This document shows positions 44,058-51,109 of a stretch of 64,000 nt of DNA, in pieces. The DNA is taken from NCBI GenBank assembly GCA_900472675.1, contig UCJA01000010.1, forward strand, positions 124,001 to 188,000, read 5' to 3'. The notes beneath the pieces were generated by a model that was given only the letters and a program-made list of their open reading frames with translations, had not been told where the DNA came from and ran no database searches. Source of the DNA: Hyphomicrobiales bacterium (GTDB taxonomy: Bacteria > Pseudomonadota > Alphaproteobacteria > Rhizobiales > Rhizobiaceae). A program made the position numbers and the translations under genes. Numbering within the stretch: the stretch's first letter is position 1; the number at the start of each line of letters is the position of its first letter.

Positions 44058-45131
44058 ATGGCCAGGACAATGAAAGCCGCCGTGGTGCACCAGTTTGGCA
44101 AGCCGCTGACGATTGAATGCGTGCCAGTGCCCGTGCCGGGACCGGGCGAAATCCTCGTCAAGGTGATGGCCTGTGGCGTTTGCCACACGGACCTTCACGC
44201 CGCCGATGGCGACTGGCCGGTCAAGCCCGCGCCGCCTTTCATTCCGGGCCACGAGGCAGCCGGTGTGGTCGCCGAACTGGGCGCGGGCGTGACCGACTTC
44301 GAGATCGGCGATGCTGTCGGCGTTGCCTGGCTTCACGATGCCTGCCTGCGCTGCGAATACTGCGAAACCGGCTGGGAGACGCTTTGCGAACACCAGCACA
44401 ACACCGGCTACAGCTGCAACGGCGGCTTTGCGGAATATGTCATCGCCTCGGCTGCCTTTGCAGCCCGGCTGCCGAAGGACGTGGACTTCGCAGCCATCTC
44501 TCCCATCCTGTGCGCCGGCGTTACCACCTACAAGGGGCTCAAGGAAACCGAGGCCAAGCCCGGCGAATGGGTGGTGATCTCGGGCATCGGCGGCCTGGGC
44601 CATGTGGCGATCCAGTATGCCAAGGCGATGGGCCTGAAGGTGGTGGCTGTCGATATCACCGAGGATAAGCTTGAGCTGGCCCGCCGCTTCGGAGCCGATC
44701 TTGCCGTGGATGCGACACGCGCCGATGCCGTGGACCAGGTGCTGGCGGCAACCGGCGGCGGTGCGCATGGGGTGCTGGTCACGGCCGTCTCGCCGCCGGC
44801 GTTCTCCCAGGCGCTGCGCATGGTTCGCCGCAAGGGCACGGTTAGCCTTGTCGGGCTGCCACCGGGCGATTTCCCGACGCCGATCTTCGACGTGGTGCTG
44901 AAGCGGATCACCGTGCGCGGCTCCATCGTCGGAACCCGGCGCGACCTCGACGAGGCGATTGCCTTTGCGATCGAAGGCAAGGTCCGGGCTGAGTTCCACA
45001 CTGCACGGCTCGAGGAGATCAACGACATCTTTGCCCGCCTCAAGGACGGCAAGATCGACGGCCGCATGGTGATCGATTTCAGCGCCGGGGTGGACGCGCT
45101 GGCCGGGAAGGTTCTCGAAGCGGCCGACTAG
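44058..45131 (+). CDS. adhP: Zinc-dependent alcohol dehydrogenase (AdhP-like)
   Basis: A 357-residue medium-chain dehydrogenase. It should interconvert primary alcohols and aldehydes with NAD(H), here probably as an ethanol-forming or aldehyde-reducing step at low oxygen. Catalytic zinc ligands are Cys42 and His65 (GVCHTDLH and PGHEAAGV). Structural zinc ligands are Cys96, 99, 102 and 110 (CLRCEYCETGWETLC). The coenzyme loop is GIGGLG near residue 176. An FNR box lies upstream, and a hairpin terminator follows the stop. The length is slightly above the E. coli AdhP. Confidence 0.92.
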   Translation: MARTMKAAVVHQFGKPLTIECVPVPVPGPGEILVKVMACGVCHTDLHAADGDWPVKPAPPFIPGHEAAGVVAELGAGVTDFEIGDAVGVAWLHDACLRCEYCETGWETLCEHQHNTGYSCNGGFAEYVIASAAFAARLPKDVDFAAISPILCAGVTTYKGLKETEAKPGEWVVISGIGGLGHVAIQYAKAMGLKVVAVDITEDKLELARRFGADLAVDATRADAVDQVLAATGGGAHGVLVTAVSPPAFSQALRMVRRKGTVSLVGLPPGDFPTPIFDVVLKRITVRGSIVGTRRDLDEAIAFAIEGKVRAEFHTARLEEINDIFARLKDGKIDGRMVIDFSAGVDALAGKVLEAAD

Positions 45132-45143
45132 CAGCCTGCCTCA

Positions 45144-45171
45144 GTCAGGTTCAGCTTTTGCTGAGCCTGAC
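45144..45171. terminator. Hairpin terminator between convergent genes
   Basis: GTCAGGTTCAGC (45144-45155) pairs with GCTGAGCCTGAC (45160-45171) around a TTTT loop, with one weak pair. It follows the alcohol dehydrogenase stop by 12 bases and overlaps the last codons of the leftward kinase-like gene. No long T-tract follows. Confidence 0.6.
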
Positions 45172-46704
45172 AATCCTTGCCACCAGCGCGTCGAGCGGCA
45201 GCGAGGCGTCCAGGTGCTTCCACGCAACCTGCTGGCTGGCATCTTCTTTCGCCTGATGGGCCAGCTGGTGGGCAAGCACGGTCGCATTCGCGTCGGAGGA
45301 TCCGCCACGCCGTGCCTCCACCCGCTGGTGGAGCAGCGCCGCATCCGCATCCAGCCAGATGCCGCAAAAGCCTGCAGCGCCCGCTCCCGCCTGCTCGATC
45401 AGGTCCCGCCGGGCGGGATCGTCGAACACCGCATCGGCCACCACCGAGCTTCCTTGCTGCAGGATCCGTGACGCCCGTTCGGCCATCTGTGCATAAACCC
45501 TGGCGGACACCTCGGGCCAGTAGGCTGCATCGGGCAGATGCGTCTCGGCCGTCACGCCATGCAGGGCCTTGCGCAGGCGGTCGCTCTCGATCACACGCGC
45601 GCCGGGTGGCGAACCAATCCGGGCTGCCAGGTGGTCAGCCACCGTGCTCTTGCCGGATCCGCTGAACCCGCCGATGGCGATCAGCCGCGGCGGCGCTTCG
45701 TCAAGGAGCAGGCGCGCCAGATCGAAATAGCTCTGCGCCTCTGCGGTAAGACGTGCCCTGTCCTGGTGCGGCTCCTCCGCCTGCGTCGCCGTCACATGTG
45801 CCCGCACGGCGGCCCGGATCGCCATGAAGAACGGCATGAGCGCAATGCCGTCATCCTCGTCGGCGGCATCCAGGTAGCGGTTCATGGTCAGGTTGGCGAG
45901 TTCGGGAAAGCCTCGGTGCCAGAGGTCCATCAGCAGGAAGGCCAGATCGTAGAGCACGTCGATGGTGGCGATCTGCAGGTTGAACTCGATGCAGTCGAAC
46001 AGCCGCGGTTCACCCTCCAGCAGGCAGATGTTGCGCAGGTGGAGATCGCCATGGCAGCGACGGATCTTTCCGGCACGAGCGCGCGCATCCAGTCGCTCGG
46101 CATGGCGTGCAAGGCAGGCCCGGAACCGTTCGCTCAGCTCCTTTACCCTGTCCGTATCGAACACCTTGCTGGTGCCAAAGCCGGCCTCGTTGATGTCGAG
46201 CACGGCGGCGATATTGGCGGCCCCGGCTTGCGTCACGACAGGCGGCGCCTTGGCATGAAAGCCAGCCATCATCCGAGCGGTCTCGGTCATCAGCGCGGCC
46301 GTCAGCCCTCCGGCTCCGGCGATCTGGTCGAGGAGTTGGTCCTGCCTGAAGCGCACCATCTCCACGACGGCATCGACCATCGGCATTTCGGCGCCGTGGC
46401 TTCCGTCGTCTGCCCACTGCAGCCGGCCGTCCGCGGCCCGGCTGATGCTACGGACGCCGAGATAGAGCCCCGGTGCCGTCTCCCCGTTGAGGGCCACTTC
46501 CGCGCGGCATGCCTCCTCGCGCAGGTGGCTGGTGGAGAAATCCACATAGGGGAGCTTGAGTGCCTTCTTCAGCTTGTAGGCGCGGTCGCCGGTGAGAAAG
46601 ATGATGGAGATATGGGTTTCGATCCGCTCGACGGGCGCTGAACCGCCGTAGCTTGCAGGGTCTTCCAAGAAGGCGATCGTCTCGCCTTGGTCATCAGACA
46701 GCAT
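45151..46704 (-). CDS. Fusion of APH-like kinase domain and P-loop (AAA/zeta-type) kinase
   Basis: A two-domain protein of about 517 residues. The N-terminal domain (about 25-330) is phosphotransferase-like, with HGDLHLRN (218-225) and LFDCIEFN. The C-terminal domain has a P-loop GGFSGSGKST (345-354), a possible Walker-B-like element and a lid arginine region, as in gluconate kinase or zeta-toxin-like enzymes. The start at 46704 is chosen because AAGGGAGA precedes it; the frame opens to 46812. Such fusions recur in alphaproteobacterial low-oxygen clusters, but the phosphorylated substrate is not known. It is divergent from the phosphotransacetylase. Confidence 0.82.
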   Translation of the reverse strand: MLSDDQGETIAFLEDPASYGGSAPVERIETHISIIFLTGDRAYKLKKALKLPYVDFSTSHLREEACRAEVALNGETAPGLYLGVRSISRAADGRLQWADDGSHGAEMPMVDAVVEMVRFRQDQLLDQIAGAGGLTAALMTETARMMAGFHAKAPPVVTQAGAANIAAVLDINEAGFGTSKVFDTDRVKELSERFRACLARHAERLDARARAGKIRRCHGDLHLRNICLLEGEPRLFDCIEFNLQIATIDVLYDLAFLLMDLWHRGFPELANLTMNRYLDAADEDDGIALMPFFMAIRAAVRAHVTATQAEEPHQDRARLTAEAQSYFDLARLLLDEAPPRLIAIGGFSGSGKSTVADHLAARIGSPPGARVIESDRLRKALHGVTAETHLPDAAYWPEVSARVYAQMAERASRILQQGSSVVADAVFDDPARRDLIEQAGAGAAGFCGIWLDADAALLHQRVEARRGGSSDANATVLAHQLAHQAKEDASQQVAWKHLDASLPLDALVARIVRLSKS

Positions 46705-46811
46705 CTGCCGTGTCTCCCTTGCGCCATCTCCCAGCAGTCTTGTCCAAGCGATAAGGAGATCTGTCATCAGCCTGTACCGCAACCAGGAAACTGTAATGAG
46801 AGCCGCCAGCA

Positions 46812-46825
46812 TTGCGCTGTGTCAA
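46812..46825. promoter_or_regulatory. Weak FixK/FNR-like box (TTGCG-CTGT-GTCAA)
   Basis: One half (GTCAA) is perfect and the other (TTGCG) is degenerate. The centre is 65.5 bases before the phosphotransacetylase ATG, the same spacing as the good boxes at 43983 and 53721, which is the main reason to record it. Confidence 0.45.
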
Positions 46826-46883
46826 GGCGGGGCGCCGGCGGCTGCGCCAGAACGGCGCCGTCGGCCAGTAGGAAGGATGACCC

Positions 46884-47837
46884 GTGGACATGACTCTGAG
46901 ACATCACGGCCGCTACGAGGCCTTTATCGAACGAGCCCTTCGCCTGCCGCCGACCCGCATTGCGGTGGTTCATCCCTGCTCCACCGATATCCTGCGCTCG
47001 GCAGTGGAGCTGAAGGAAATGGGCCTGCTCCAGCCCGTGCTGGTGGGTCCGGAGTACAAGATCAGGGCCATCGCCGAGGCCGCGGAACTTTCGCTTGCCG
47101 GGATAGAGATCGAGCCCGTCGAACACAGTCATGCTGCCGCGGCACGGGCGGCCGAGCTGGCGGCAAGTGGAGCCGTCGGTGGATTGATGAAGGGAAGCCT
47201 GCACAGCGACGAGCTTCTGTCGGCGGTCATCGCCTCGCCCCGGCTGCGCACCGAACGGCGCATGAGCCATGTTTATGTGATGGATGTGCCGGCCTACGAC
47301 AAGCTGCTGGTGGTCACCGACGCGGCCATCAACATCCTGCCGGATCTCGACCAGAAGCGGGACATCTGCCAGAACGCCATCGATTTCCTGCGCAGCCTTG
47401 GCGTGGAAACGCCTCGTGTCGCGGTGCTGGCTGCGGTGGAAACGGTCAACAGCAAAATGCCCTCCACCCTCGATGCCGCGGCGCTGACGGTGATGGCCGC
47501 GCGCGGCCAGATCCGGGGCGCCCTGGTCGATGGCCCGCTCGCCTTCGACAATGCCATCAGCGTGGAGGCCGCACGCGCGAAGTCGATCGTCTCGAATGTC
47601 GCCGGCGAGGCCGATATCCTGCTGGTTCCGGATCTTGAGGCAGGCAATATGCTCGCCAAGCAGTTGATCTATTTTGCCGATGCGGATGCAGCCGGGCTGG
47701 TTCTCGGCGCCCGTGTGCCTATCATTCTCACAAGCCGCGCCGATCCTGCCAAGGTGCGGACTGCTTCGGTGGCGCTTGCCCGGCTGACGGTCGCGGCACG
47801 CCTTGGGGCCCATGGCGAGACCAGGGACATCGCATGA
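46884..47837 (+). CDS. pta: Phosphate acetyl/butyryltransferase
   Basis: A 317-residue phosphotransacylase that converts acetyl-CoA and phosphate to acetyl phosphate and CoA. Family parts are RIAVVHPCSTDILRSAVELK, GGLMKGSLHSDELLSAV, RMSHVYVMDVP, and near the end LLVPDLEAGNMLAKQL. The short form (about 320 residues, no N-terminal extension) is common in rhizobia. It overlaps the acetate kinase gene by 4 bases (ATGA), so the two act as an ATP-forming pair in oxygen-limited cells. Acetyl rather than butyryl specificity is inferred from that pairing. Confidence 0.9.
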   Translation: MDMTLRHHGRYEAFIERALRLPPTRIAVVHPCSTDILRSAVELKEMGLLQPVLVGPEYKIRAIAEAAELSLAGIEIEPVEHSHAAAARAAELAASGAVGGLMKGSLHSDELLSAVIASPRLRTERRMSHVYVMDVPAYDKLLVVTDAAINILPDLDQKRDICQNAIDFLRSLGVETPRVAVLAAVETVNSKMPSTLDAAALTVMAARGQIRGALVDGPLAFDNAISVEAARAKSIVSNVAGEADILLVPDLEAGNMLAKQLIYFADADAAGLVLGARVPIILTSRADPAKVRTASVALARLTVAARLGAHGETRDIA

Positions 47838-49018
47838 CGGACAAGCTTCTTCTGACATTCAACGCCGGTTCCTCCAGCGTCAAGATCGGCATATTCCGGA
47901 TCGCCGGCGACAGGCCGGAGCGCGTCGGCAAGGCCCTGGTCGATTTCTCCGATCGACCCCTGATGCTGCACCTGACGGAAGGTCCGGCCAAATTCGAGCT
48001 GCCGCTGAAGGGCGATCCGCAGGACGACCTGTCGGAGGTGGTCGAAGAAGTGTTCCGCGAGCTTGCCGCGCATTTTAATCTCGACGCCGTCGTTGCGGCC
48101 GGTCACCGCATCGTTCATGGCGGCGACCTGTTCGATGGCCCGGTGCAGCTGACGGATGAAACCGTCGACAAGGTCCGCTCCCTCACCGATCTTGCGCCGC
48201 TGCACCAGCCGCAGGCACTTCGCTTCATCCGCGCCATCAGGCACCTGCGCCCGCAGCTTTTCCAGACCGGATCCTTCGACACGACCTTCCATGCGACCCA
48301 ATCGGATCTGGTGCGGCGCCTAGCCATTCCGCGCGCCCTGCATGATCGCGGCATCAAGCGCTACGGCTTCCACGGCCTTTCCTACCGCTATGTGGCGGGT
48401 GCGCTCGCCGCAAAGGCGCCGGAGATCGCCCATCGCAAGTTGGTGATCGCCCATCTGGGCAGCGGTGCCAGCCTCTGCGCCATCGATGAGGGCCAGAGCC
48501 GCGACACCAGCATGGGGTTTTCCGCGCTGGACGGTATCCCCATGGCCACGCGGCCGGGCTGGATCGACCCTGGCGTGCTGCTGCACCTGCTCGGGCCGCT
48601 CGGCAAGACCGTGAAGGAAGTGGAGGATCTTCTCTATCATCGCTGCGGCCTGCTGGGCGTCTCCGGTCTCAGCGGCGATACGCGGGAACTCCTGAAGGAC
48701 GACGGCGCCGACGCCCGGGAGGCGATCGAGCTCTTCACGCTCCGCATCGCCGGGGAGATCTGCCGGCTGGCGAGCACCCTGGGTGGCCTGGATGCCCTCG
48801 TCTTTACCGCCGGCATCGGCGAGCACCAGCCCGAGATTCGGGCGAAGGTGGCAGAAAAACTGCTGTGGCTGGGCGCAGAGCTGGACGAAGAAGCCAACCG
48901 GCGCAATGCCTTCCGGATAAGCACGCCGGCCAGCCGCATCTCCATCTGCGTCATGCCCACCGACGAGGAGCAGATGATCGCCGAGGAATGCCTGTCGATC
49001 CTTCACGCGCAAGAGTGA
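47834..49018 (+). CDS. ackA: Acetate kinase
   Basis: A 394-residue acetate kinase, making ATP and acetate from acetyl phosphate. Signature parts are LLTFNAGSSSVKIGIF at the N-terminus, HRIVHGGDLF, HLGSGASLCAI and DPGVLLHLL. The family-typical closing region is VFTAGIGEHQPEIRAKV. The start overlaps the phosphotransacetylase stop. Length and motifs are normal. A FixK/FNR box for the next gene lies just after the stop. Confidence 0.94.
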   Translation: MTDKLLLTFNAGSSSVKIGIFRIAGDRPERVGKALVDFSDRPLMLHLTEGPAKFELPLKGDPQDDLSEVVEEVFRELAAHFNLDAVVAAGHRIVHGGDLFDGPVQLTDETVDKVRSLTDLAPLHQPQALRFIRAIRHLRPQLFQTGSFDTTFHATQSDLVRRLAIPRALHDRGIKRYGFHGLSYRYVAGALAAKAPEIAHRKLVIAHLGSGASLCAIDEGQSRDTSMGFSALDGIPMATRPGWIDPGVLLHLLGPLGKTVKEVEDLLYHRCGLLGVSGLSGDTRELLKDDGADAREAIELFTLRIAGEICRLASTLGGLDALVFTAGIGEHQPEIRAKVAEKLLWLGAELDEEANRRNAFRISTPASRISICVMPTDEEQMIAEECLSILHAQE

Positions 49019-49063
49019 CGCAGACCCCGGCGTTTGCGGTTGTCGCCGGGTCGGAGAGGGGTG

Positions 49064-49077
49064 TTGATCATCGTCAA
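49064..49077. promoter_or_regulatory. FixK/FNR box (TTGAT-CATC-GTCAA)
   Basis: A full match to TTGAY-N4-RTCAA, with its centre 71.5 bases before the DksA/TraR gene start. It suggests a separate low-oxygen promoter inside the gene cluster, downstream of ackA. Confidence 0.75.
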
Positions 49078-49141
49078 TGAGGACAGCGCGCGGTCGGGCT
49101 CTATGGGAGTGAAACACCATCGAAGCTCAGGACAGATCATC

Positions 49142-49492
49142 ATGCCTCTTACCCCGCTTGCCTTCTCCCCGACAGAAAACGCCCGGTACAAGGCGCGCCT
49201 CACGACCCGCCAGCGCGAGCTGACCTCGCGCCTGTCAGCGATCGAGGCGGATTTCGAGCAGCCCCGCAACCCGGACGCCGACGACCGCGCCCTGGAGCGG
49301 AGCAATGACGAGGTTCTGGATAAGCTCGGGGTCTCGGGGCAGGACGAACTGCGCGCCATCGATGCAGCCCTCGATCGTCTGCGCAAAGGCATCTACGGCA
49401 CCTGCGCCAAATGCGGCGCACCCATCGATACGGCGCGGCTGGATGCGCTTCCGCAGACGCCGTTCTGCCACGCCTGCGCCCATTCGCTGTGA
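49142..49492 (+). CDS. TraR/DksA-type zinc-finger protein
   Basis: A 116-residue protein of the DksA/TraR family, which binds RNA polymerase through its secondary channel and modulates transcription. The four-cysteine zinc finger is Cys88, Cys91, Cys109 and Cys112 (CAKCGAPI and CHAC). An alpha-helical coiled-coil region (about 11-65) precedes it and contains acidic residues DADD near the tip region. It is shorter than E. coli DksA. The ATG at 49142 follows AGGACAG. The FNR box upstream suggests a low-oxygen regulator. Confidence 0.85.
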   Translation: MPLTPLAFSPTENARYKARLTTRQRELTSRLSAIEADFEQPRNPDADDRALERSNDEVLDKLGVSGQDELRAIDAALDRLRKGIYGTCAKCGAPIDTARLDALPQTPFCHACAHSL

Positions 49493-49546
49493 GCCGCGGC
49501 CCGTTCGGCCTGCGCCCTTCATCCGCAACACAATAGGATCTGATCC

Positions 49547-50194
49547 ATGCATGCCAAGGACCTGATGACCGCCGCCCCGCTGCATGTCACCCCTGAGACG
49601 TCGGTCGGGACTGCAATTTCCCTCATGCTCGACCGCGGCATCAGCGGGCTACCGGTCGTCGATGACGCAGGTGTCGTCTGCGGCATCCTGACCGAGGGCG
49701 ATCTTCTGAAGCGCAGCGCCCTCAATCTTCCCTCGCACGCGCTGCCGGAGACTCGGGACGAGGCGTTCTTCCAGGCCTATCTGGAAACGCATGGCCCGGC
49801 GGTCGGCGACTGCATGACCCGAACGGTCATTTCGGTTGGCCCCGAAGCGCCGGTCTTCGACCTCGTGGCGCTGATGCGCAACCACAACGTCAAGCGCCTG
49901 CCAGTGCTGGACGGCGGCCGTCTGGTCGGCATCGTCAGCCGCTGCGATATCATCCGTGCGATCAGCATGGCGCGGGATGTCACGGCGCGCGGCGACGAGG
50001 CCCTCCGGCTTGCGGTCGCAACCCGGCTGCAGTCTGAACTCGGGCTCGGTCCCGACGATATTACCGTGCAGGTCCGCGACGGTCTGACCGAAATCACCGC
50101 GGCACCCGGCTCCCAGGCGCAGCAACGGGCGGTGCGGGTGGTGGCGGAAAGCGTTGCGGGCGTCGCAGGCGTGGTGATCACGTCTCGGCCTTGA
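49547..50194 (+). CDS. CBS-domain pair with C-terminal BON-like domain
   Basis: A 215-residue protein. Two CBS motifs span about residues 1-60 (DLMTAAPLHVTPETSVGTAI, LPVVDDAGVVCGILTEGDLL) and 85-140 (CMTRTVISVGPEAPVFDLVA, LPVLDGGRLVGIVSRCDII). The C-terminal part (about 150-215) resembles a BON domain. CBS pairs bind adenine nucleotides and sense energy charge. It is followed by a second protein of the same design, and both precede a magnesium P-type ATPase. The likely role is energy-linked regulation in the low-oxygen state. Confidence 0.85.
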   Translation: MHAKDLMTAAPLHVTPETSVGTAISLMLDRGISGLPVVDDAGVVCGILTEGDLLKRSALNLPSHALPETRDEAFFQAYLETHGPAVGDCMTRTVISVGPEAPVFDLVALMRNHNVKRLPVLDGGRLVGIVSRCDIIRAISMARDVTARGDEALRLAVATRLQSELGLGPDDITVQVRDGLTEITAAPGSQAQQRAVRVVAESVAGVAGVVITSRP

Positions 50195-50215
50195 GATCTC
50201 TTCGCGCAGATCCTG

Positions 50216-50229
50216 TTGATTTTCATCAA
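50216..50229. promoter_or_regulatory. FixK/FNR box (TTGAT-TTTC-ATCAA)
   Basis: A perfect consensus palindrome in the gap between the two CBS genes. Its centre is 122.5 bases before the second CBS gene, longer than at the other sites, so the transcript would have a long leader or another start. Confidence 0.8.
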
Positions 50230-50344
50230 GGCCGATCGCGCCGATCCGGCCGAACGTGAGCCGTCCGGCCAGCCGGAAGGCCGGTGGCCGGGCGCGACCC
50301 GGGACCGGGATGCTTCCCAGCCGACCCTCGAGGAGGATAAGGAC

Positions 50345-51052
50345 ATGTTGCAAGTTCAGGCCATCATGACGCCGAAACCGGAAATCATCGGGCCGGACGC
50401 CAAGATATGGGAGGCCGCCAACACCATGCTGGACCGGCGTGTGAGCGGCCTGCCGGTGGTCGACAAGGCCGGGACACTGGTCGGGATCATCAGCGAAAGC
50501 GATTTCCTGCGGCGCGGCGAAATTCACACGGAAGCCCGTCGCGGCGTCTGGCGCACGCTGTTCTCTTCACCCGGGCGCCTGGCCGAGGACTATGCAAAAG
50601 CCTTCGGCAAGCAGGTCGATGAGGTCATGTCGACGTCGGTCGTCACGGTTGCGCCCGATGTCGGCATGGACGTTGCGGCCAGGCTGATGGCGGAAAATAA
50701 CATCAAGCGGCTGCCGGTGGTGGAGAATGACCGGATCGTCGGCATCGTCACGCGCTCCGACATCATGGCGGCCATGGTGCGCCAACTTGCGAGCTTCGGA
50801 GCGGTTAAGACCGACCTCGATATTCGCAGCGCCCTGGAGGCGGAACTGCAGCGTCAGAGCTGGGGCGAAAGCGTCCGTTTCGACGTGGCGCAAGGTGTCG
50901 TTACGCTGACGGGCAAGGTTCTCGATCCGCGCGAAAAGACCGGCCTGCGCGTGGTTGCCGAAAACACCAGCGGCGTCAGGCGGGTGGAGGACAGGATCGA
51001 AGTGATCGTGCCGCCGGCCATGCCCGTCCCGCCGCCCGGCTTCTATCCCTGA
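50345..51052 (+). CDS. CBS-domain pair with C-terminal BON domain
   Basis: A 235-residue protein, paralogue of the preceding gene. Two CBS motifs (AIMTPKPEIIGPDAKIWEAA, LPVVDKAGTLVGIISESDFL and VMSTSVVTVAPDVGMDVAA, LPVVENDRIVGIVTRSDIM) span about residues 7-150. A BON domain follows (FDVAQGVVTLTGKVLDPREK). AGGAGGATAAGG precedes the ATG at 50345. A perfect FNR box lies 122 bases upstream. Probable nucleotide-sensing regulator of unknown target; the adjacent P-type ATPase is one candidate. Confidence 0.87.
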   Translation: MLQVQAIMTPKPEIIGPDAKIWEAANTMLDRRVSGLPVVDKAGTLVGIISESDFLRRGEIHTEARRGVWRTLFSSPGRLAEDYAKAFGKQVDEVMSTSVVTVAPDVGMDVAARLMAENNIKRLPVVENDRIVGIVTRSDIMAAMVRQLASFGAVKTDLDIRSALEAELQRQSWGESVRFDVAQGVVTLTGKVLDPREKTGLRVVAENTSGVRRVEDRIEVIVPPAMPVPPPGFYP

Positions 51053-51109
51053 TCCTCAAGCCGGTCGCACGCCGTCCTGTCCGTCGATACCCCAGAGGAA
51101 GCCCAGCAG

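Noticed and set aside
51053..51109. Mg2+-sensing leader upstream of the P-type ATPase
   Set aside because: The gap is only 57 bases and contains no structured leader or proline-rich leader peptide.
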